DNA of 8,288 bases from Thermoplasmata archaeon (GTDB lineage: Archaea > Thermoplasmatota > Thermoplasmata > UBA184), in the NCBI GenBank assembly GCA_030042855.1, contig JASHYU010000256.1, forward strand, positions 1-8,288. Reading direction: 5' to 3'. Both the position numbers and the translations under genes were made by a program. This document shows, in pieces, positions 6,181 through 8,288 of this stretch (position 1 is its first letter; each line of letters opens with the position of its first letter). Under the pieces are notes generated by a model, which did no database searches, was not told the DNA's origin, and was given only the letters and a program-made list of their open reading frames with translations.

Positions 6181-6210
6181 CGCGTGCCGGTGGTCGCGGT
6201 CCGCCGGTCG

Positions 6211-7359
6211 ATGCCCGACTTTTCCTTGACCCCGGAACAGGAGAGCCTGCGGGACCTGGCCCGCAAGTTCGCCCGGACCGAGATGGTCCCGCACGCCGCG
6301 GAGTGCGACCGGACCGCCCGGTTCCCTGAGGAGATCTACCGCAGGGCCTACGAGCTCGGGCTCATGAACCTCAACGTCCCGGCGGATCTCGGCGGCAGCG
6401 GGCTCGGCGCGCTCGACCAGTGCCTGATCGTCGAGGACCTCGCGTACGGCTGCGCCGGGATGACGACCTCGATCATCGCGAACTGCCTCGCGCTCGAGCC
6501 GATCCTTCTCGGCGGGTCGGACGAGCAGAAGACGCGCGTTCTCAAACCGTTCTGCGCCCAGTACCAGCTCGCTTCCTTCGCGCTCACGGAACCCACGGGC
6601 GGGAGCGACGCGGGAGCGCTGCGGACCCGGGCCCGCCGCGAGGGCGACGAGTACGTGCTCGATGGGGAGAAGTGCTTCATCACCAACGCGCCGCACGCCG
6701 CGCTCTTCACGGTCTTCGCGACCGTGGACCCCGAGCGCAAGCACCGGGGCGTGAGCGCGTTCATCGTACCGCGCTCCGCGAAGGGCGTCGTCCCCGGGAA
6801 GGACGAGGAGAAGATGGGCCACCGGGCCTCCTCCACCGGCACGGTGCGGTTCGAGGGCGTGCGGGTGCCCGTCGCCGATCGGCTCGGGGCCGAGGACGAG
6901 GGGTTCGCGCTCGCGATGCGCACCCTCGACCAGACGCGCACCCCGATCGGGGCGCTGGCCACGGGGATCGCGCAGGCGGCGCTCGATCACGCGGCCGCCT
7001 ACTCGCTCCGGCGCGAGACGTTCGGTAAGCCGATCGCGGAACACCAGGCGATCCAGATCAAGCTCGCGAACATGGTCCAGGCGGTGCACGCGGCCCGGTT
7101 CCTGACCTGGCACGCCGCGTGGACCATCGACCACGGCGGCAAGGGCACGCTCGAGTCGTCGATCGCGAAGTGCTTCGCGTCCGACGCGGCCCTCCACGTC
7201 GCGGACGAGGCGATCCAGACCTTCGGCGGCTACGGCTACATGAAGGAGTACCCGGTGGAAAAGCTGCTCCGGGACGCGAAGCTGACCCAGATCTACGAGG
7301 GCGCCAACGAGATCCAGCGGACCGTGATCGCGCGCGAGCTCCTGCGGGCGTACCAGTAG
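6211..7359 (+). CDS. Acyl-CoA dehydrogenase, short/medium-chain type
   Basis: FAD enzyme that oxidises an acyl-CoA to the trans-2-enoyl-CoA and passes electrons to ETF. In 382 residues I see [19 protein letters not shown] at the N-terminus; the FAD and substrate block [19 protein letters not shown] at 123-141; GEKCFITNA at 152-160; [16 protein letters not shown] at 229-244; [18 protein letters not shown] at 265-282; [20 protein letters not shown] at 336-355; and [10 protein letters not shown] at 361-370, whose Glu363 is the expected catalytic base. The usual T after YEG is A here. Chain length and branching of the substrate cannot be read from this; straight-chain, isovaleryl- and butyryl-type enzymes share these motifs. 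I chose the ATG at 6211 rather than the GTG at 6184, because family proteins begin at this DFxLT segment. etfB follows 15 bp downstream, giving a likely acd-etfB-etfA operon. Confidence 0.93.
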   Translation: MPDFSLTPEQESLRDLARKFARTEMVPHAAECDRTARFPEEIYRRAYELGLMNLNVPADLGGSGLGALDQCLIVEDLAYGCAGMTTSIIANCLALEPILLGGSDEQKTRVLKPFCAQYQLASFALTEPTGGSDAGALRTRARREGDEYVLDGEKCFITNAPHAALFTVFATVDPERKHRGVSAFIVPRSAKGVVPGKDEEKMGHRASSTGTVRFEGVRVPVADRLGAEDEGFALAMRTLDQTRTPIGALATGIAQAALDHAAAYSLRRETFGKPIAEHQAIQIKLANMVQAVHAARFLTWHAAWTIDHGGKGTLESSIAKCFASDAALHVADEAIQTFGGYGYMKEYPVEKLLRDAKLTQIYEGANEIQRTVIARELLRAYQ

Positions 7360-7361
7360 CC

Positions 7362-7367
7362 GGGAGG
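7362..7367 (+). promoter_or_regulatory. Shine-Dalgarno of etfB
   Basis: GGGAGG lies in the 15-bp gap after the dehydrogenase stop and 7 bases before the GTG at 7375. It supports GTG as the etfB start and internal translation within one operon mRNA. The genes predicted to be leaderless in this window lack such a well-placed site. Confidence 0.7.
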
Positions 7368-7374
7368 CGCCGAC

Positions 7375-8151
7375 GTGGAGATCGTCGTCTGCGTCAAGCC
7401 GGTGCCCGAGGCGGAGACGCGCCTGCGGGCCGCGCCGGACGGCACCCGGCTGGATCCCGAGGGCGTCAAGTTCGTCCTCGCGGGCTACGACGAGTCCGCG
7501 GTCGAGCAGGCCCTGCTCCTCAAGGAGACGACGCCCGGTTCGAGGGTGCATGCCGTCTCCTACGGGCCGGCTCCCCGGACCGAGGAGATCCTGCGGGCCG
7601 CGATCGCGCTCGGCTGCGACGCCGCGACGTGGGTCGAGGCGGGCGTCGCGAGCGATGACCCGATCGCGGCGGCGCGGGCCCTCGGTTCGGCGATCGGCGC
7701 CGGCCCGTACGACCTCGTCCTCTGCGGCAAGCAGGCCGGGGACGACGAGTCCGGCCTCGTGGCCGCCGCCCTCGGCGACGTCCTGGGCGTTCCCGAGCTC
7801 GGGTACGCGGTGAACGTCCGCTGGGACGCCGGGCGCCGCCGGCTCACGCTCGGCCGCGTCACGGAGTCCGGTCTCGAGTCGTGGGAGCTGCCGCTCCCGT
7901 GCGTCGTCGGCCTGCAGCAGGCCTGGAACGACCCTCGCACCGCGAAGTTGCCGGCGATCCTCCGGTCGCGGAAGGCGACGATCGGCCGGGTGGCGGCGGC
8001 CGAAGCCGCGGAGACCGGGCGCTCGACGCCCGAAGGGTTCGCGCTCCCGCCGCCCCGGACCGGGGCCCGGATGATCGAGTACCGGACGCCCCAGGAAGCG
8101 GCCGAGAAGCTCGTGCGCCTCCTCCGGGAGGAGGCGAAGGTGTTCCCGTGA
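7375..8151 (+). CDS. etfB: Electron transfer flavoprotein beta subunit
   Basis: Beta subunit of ETF, the soluble carrier that takes electrons from acyl-CoA dehydrogenases and delivers them to the membrane quinone pool or another acceptor. The 258 residues open with EIVVCVKPVPE, then LDPEGVKFVLAGYDESAVEQALLLKE (26-51), the usual EtfB N-terminus. The AMP/nucleotide-binding block is LVLCGKQAGDDESGLVAAALGDVLG at 114-138. LPCVVGLQQAWNDPRTAKLPAIL (174-196) covers the dehydrogenase recognition loop; L192 sits where human ETF-beta has the anchoring Leu195. This supports docking with the dehydrogenase encoded just upstream. The length is normal. The last four bases, GTGA, contain the etfA start, so translation is coupled. 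Whether this ETF is bifurcating cannot be decided from this subunit alone. Confidence 0.94.
   Translation: MEIVVCVKPVPEAETRLRAAPDGTRLDPEGVKFVLAGYDESAVEQALLLKETTPGSRVHAVSYGPAPRTEEILRAAIALGCDAATWVEAGVASDDPIAAARALGSAIGAGPYDLVLCGKQAGDDESGLVAAALGDVLGVPELGYAVNVRWDAGRRRLTLGRVTESGLESWELPLPCVVGLQQAWNDPRTAKLPAILRSRKATIGRVAAAEAAETGRSTPEGFALPPPRTGARMIEYRTPQEAAEKLVRLLREEAKVFP
8116..8136 (+). repeat. Perfect inverted repeat over the etfA Shine-Dalgarno
   Basis: Near the end of etfB, CGCCTCCTCC, one G, then GGAGGAGGCG form a perfect 10-bp inverted repeat. As RNA it could fold to an 8-bp stem with a five-base loop. The right arm contains AGGAGG (8129-8134), a full match to the archaeal anti-Shine-Dalgarno, 13 bases before the etfA GTG. 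When folded the site would be hidden; ribosomes finishing etfB would open it. The bases also encode RLLREEA, so codon choice alone could produce it. Confidence 0.45.
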
Positions 8152-8288
8152 GCACCCGCGTCCTGGTGGTCGGAGAGCGCCGCGGGGACTCGCTCGCGGA
8201 GGCGAGCCTCGAGGTCGTCGGGACGGCCCAGCGGCTCGCCGGCGAGGGCGGCGTCGCCGGGTTCGTCGCGGGCGCGGACGGCGAGGGG
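8148..8288 (+). CDS. etfA: Electron transfer flavoprotein alpha subunit, N-terminal fragment
   Basis: The first 47 residues of EtfA; the gene runs off the right edge. EtfA carries most of the FAD-binding site of the ETF dimer, in its C-terminal domain, which is not visible here. The fragment reads STRVLVVGERRGDSLAEASLEVVGTAQRLA and then a short turn and strand. This is the standard EtfA opening: V-L-V-V, acidic/basic turn, L, then E-x2-G-x-A-x-x-L-A. The GTG start overlaps the etfB stop by four bases (GTGA), typical of translational coupling, and an AGGAGG site lies 13 bases upstream within etfB. The position after etfB strengthens the call from a short piece. Confidence 0.88.
   Translation, partial: MSTRVLVVGERRGDSLAEASLEVVGTAQRLAGEGGVAGFVAGADGEG

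Noticed and set aside
5188..7551. A 787-codon open frame on the minus strand covering the dehydrogenase, larB and part of the coiled-coil gene
   Set aside because: It is antisense to the dehydrogenase and out of frame with two well-supported minus-strand genes. Its product is an Arg/Gly/Asp-rich low-complexity string, as expected from shadow frames in very GC-rich DNA.
1..8288. CRISPR arrays, insertion sequences, tRNA or rRNA genes, or a defence island
   Set aside because: I found no direct repeat series, transposase, terminal inverted repeats or structured RNA signature. All substantial sequence is explained by housekeeping or metabolic genes of uniform composition.

Overview
This is a compact, very GC-rich stretch of chromosome, almost certainly from an archaeon. 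The gene content points there: a three-OB-fold RPA followed by its RPA-associated protein, an archaeal-type long FKBP with many N-glycosylation sequons, and a COG1340-type coiled-coil protein. The promoters agree: short AT-rich TATA-like boxes stand about 25-38 nt before the best start codons, so most transcripts would be leaderless or nearly so. The RPA/RPAP pair suggests Euryarchaeota in the broad sense. The high GC and the secreted FKBP would suit a Thermoplasmatota lineage, but that placement is an inference.

Layout. Bases 1-279 (+) hold the end of a GT4-type glycosyltransferase. Its tail overlaps the tail of a convergent orotidine-5'-phosphate decarboxylase gene (pyrF, -, 233-1075). A 162-bp divergent intergenic region separates pyrF from rpa and rpap (+, 1238-3324), which overlap by one base. 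After a clear TATA box and a possible 16-codon leader ORF comes a membrane-anchored extracytoplasmic FKBP prolyl isomerase (+, 3461-4378). It converges on a coiled-coil gene (-, 4406-5305) across a perfect hairpin that fills most of the 27-bp gap. Upstream of the coiled-coil gene on the same strand is larB (-, 5415-6152). larB diverges from an acyl-CoA dehydrogenase gene (+, 6211-7359) across 58 bp holding one nearly symmetric TATA-like element. etfB (7375-8151) and the start of etfA (from 8148) follow the dehydrogenase.

How the genes work together. The rightmost block is a functional unit: the dehydrogenase would pass electrons from acyl-CoA oxidation to EtfAB. The RPA/RPAP pair is a single-stranded-DNA-binding module for replication and repair. 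PyrF makes UMP. LarB makes the first intermediate of the nickel-pincer nucleotide, but no other lar gene lies in this window. The FKBP acts outside the cytoplasmic membrane on secreted proteins.

I see no mobile element, CRISPR array, RNA gene or clearly novel multigene system. The points worth a second look are small: start-codon corrections, a shared divergent promoter, a leader ORF, hairpins, an orphan larB, and an unusual mix of motifs in PyrF. No gene-free stretch exceeds 300 bp.
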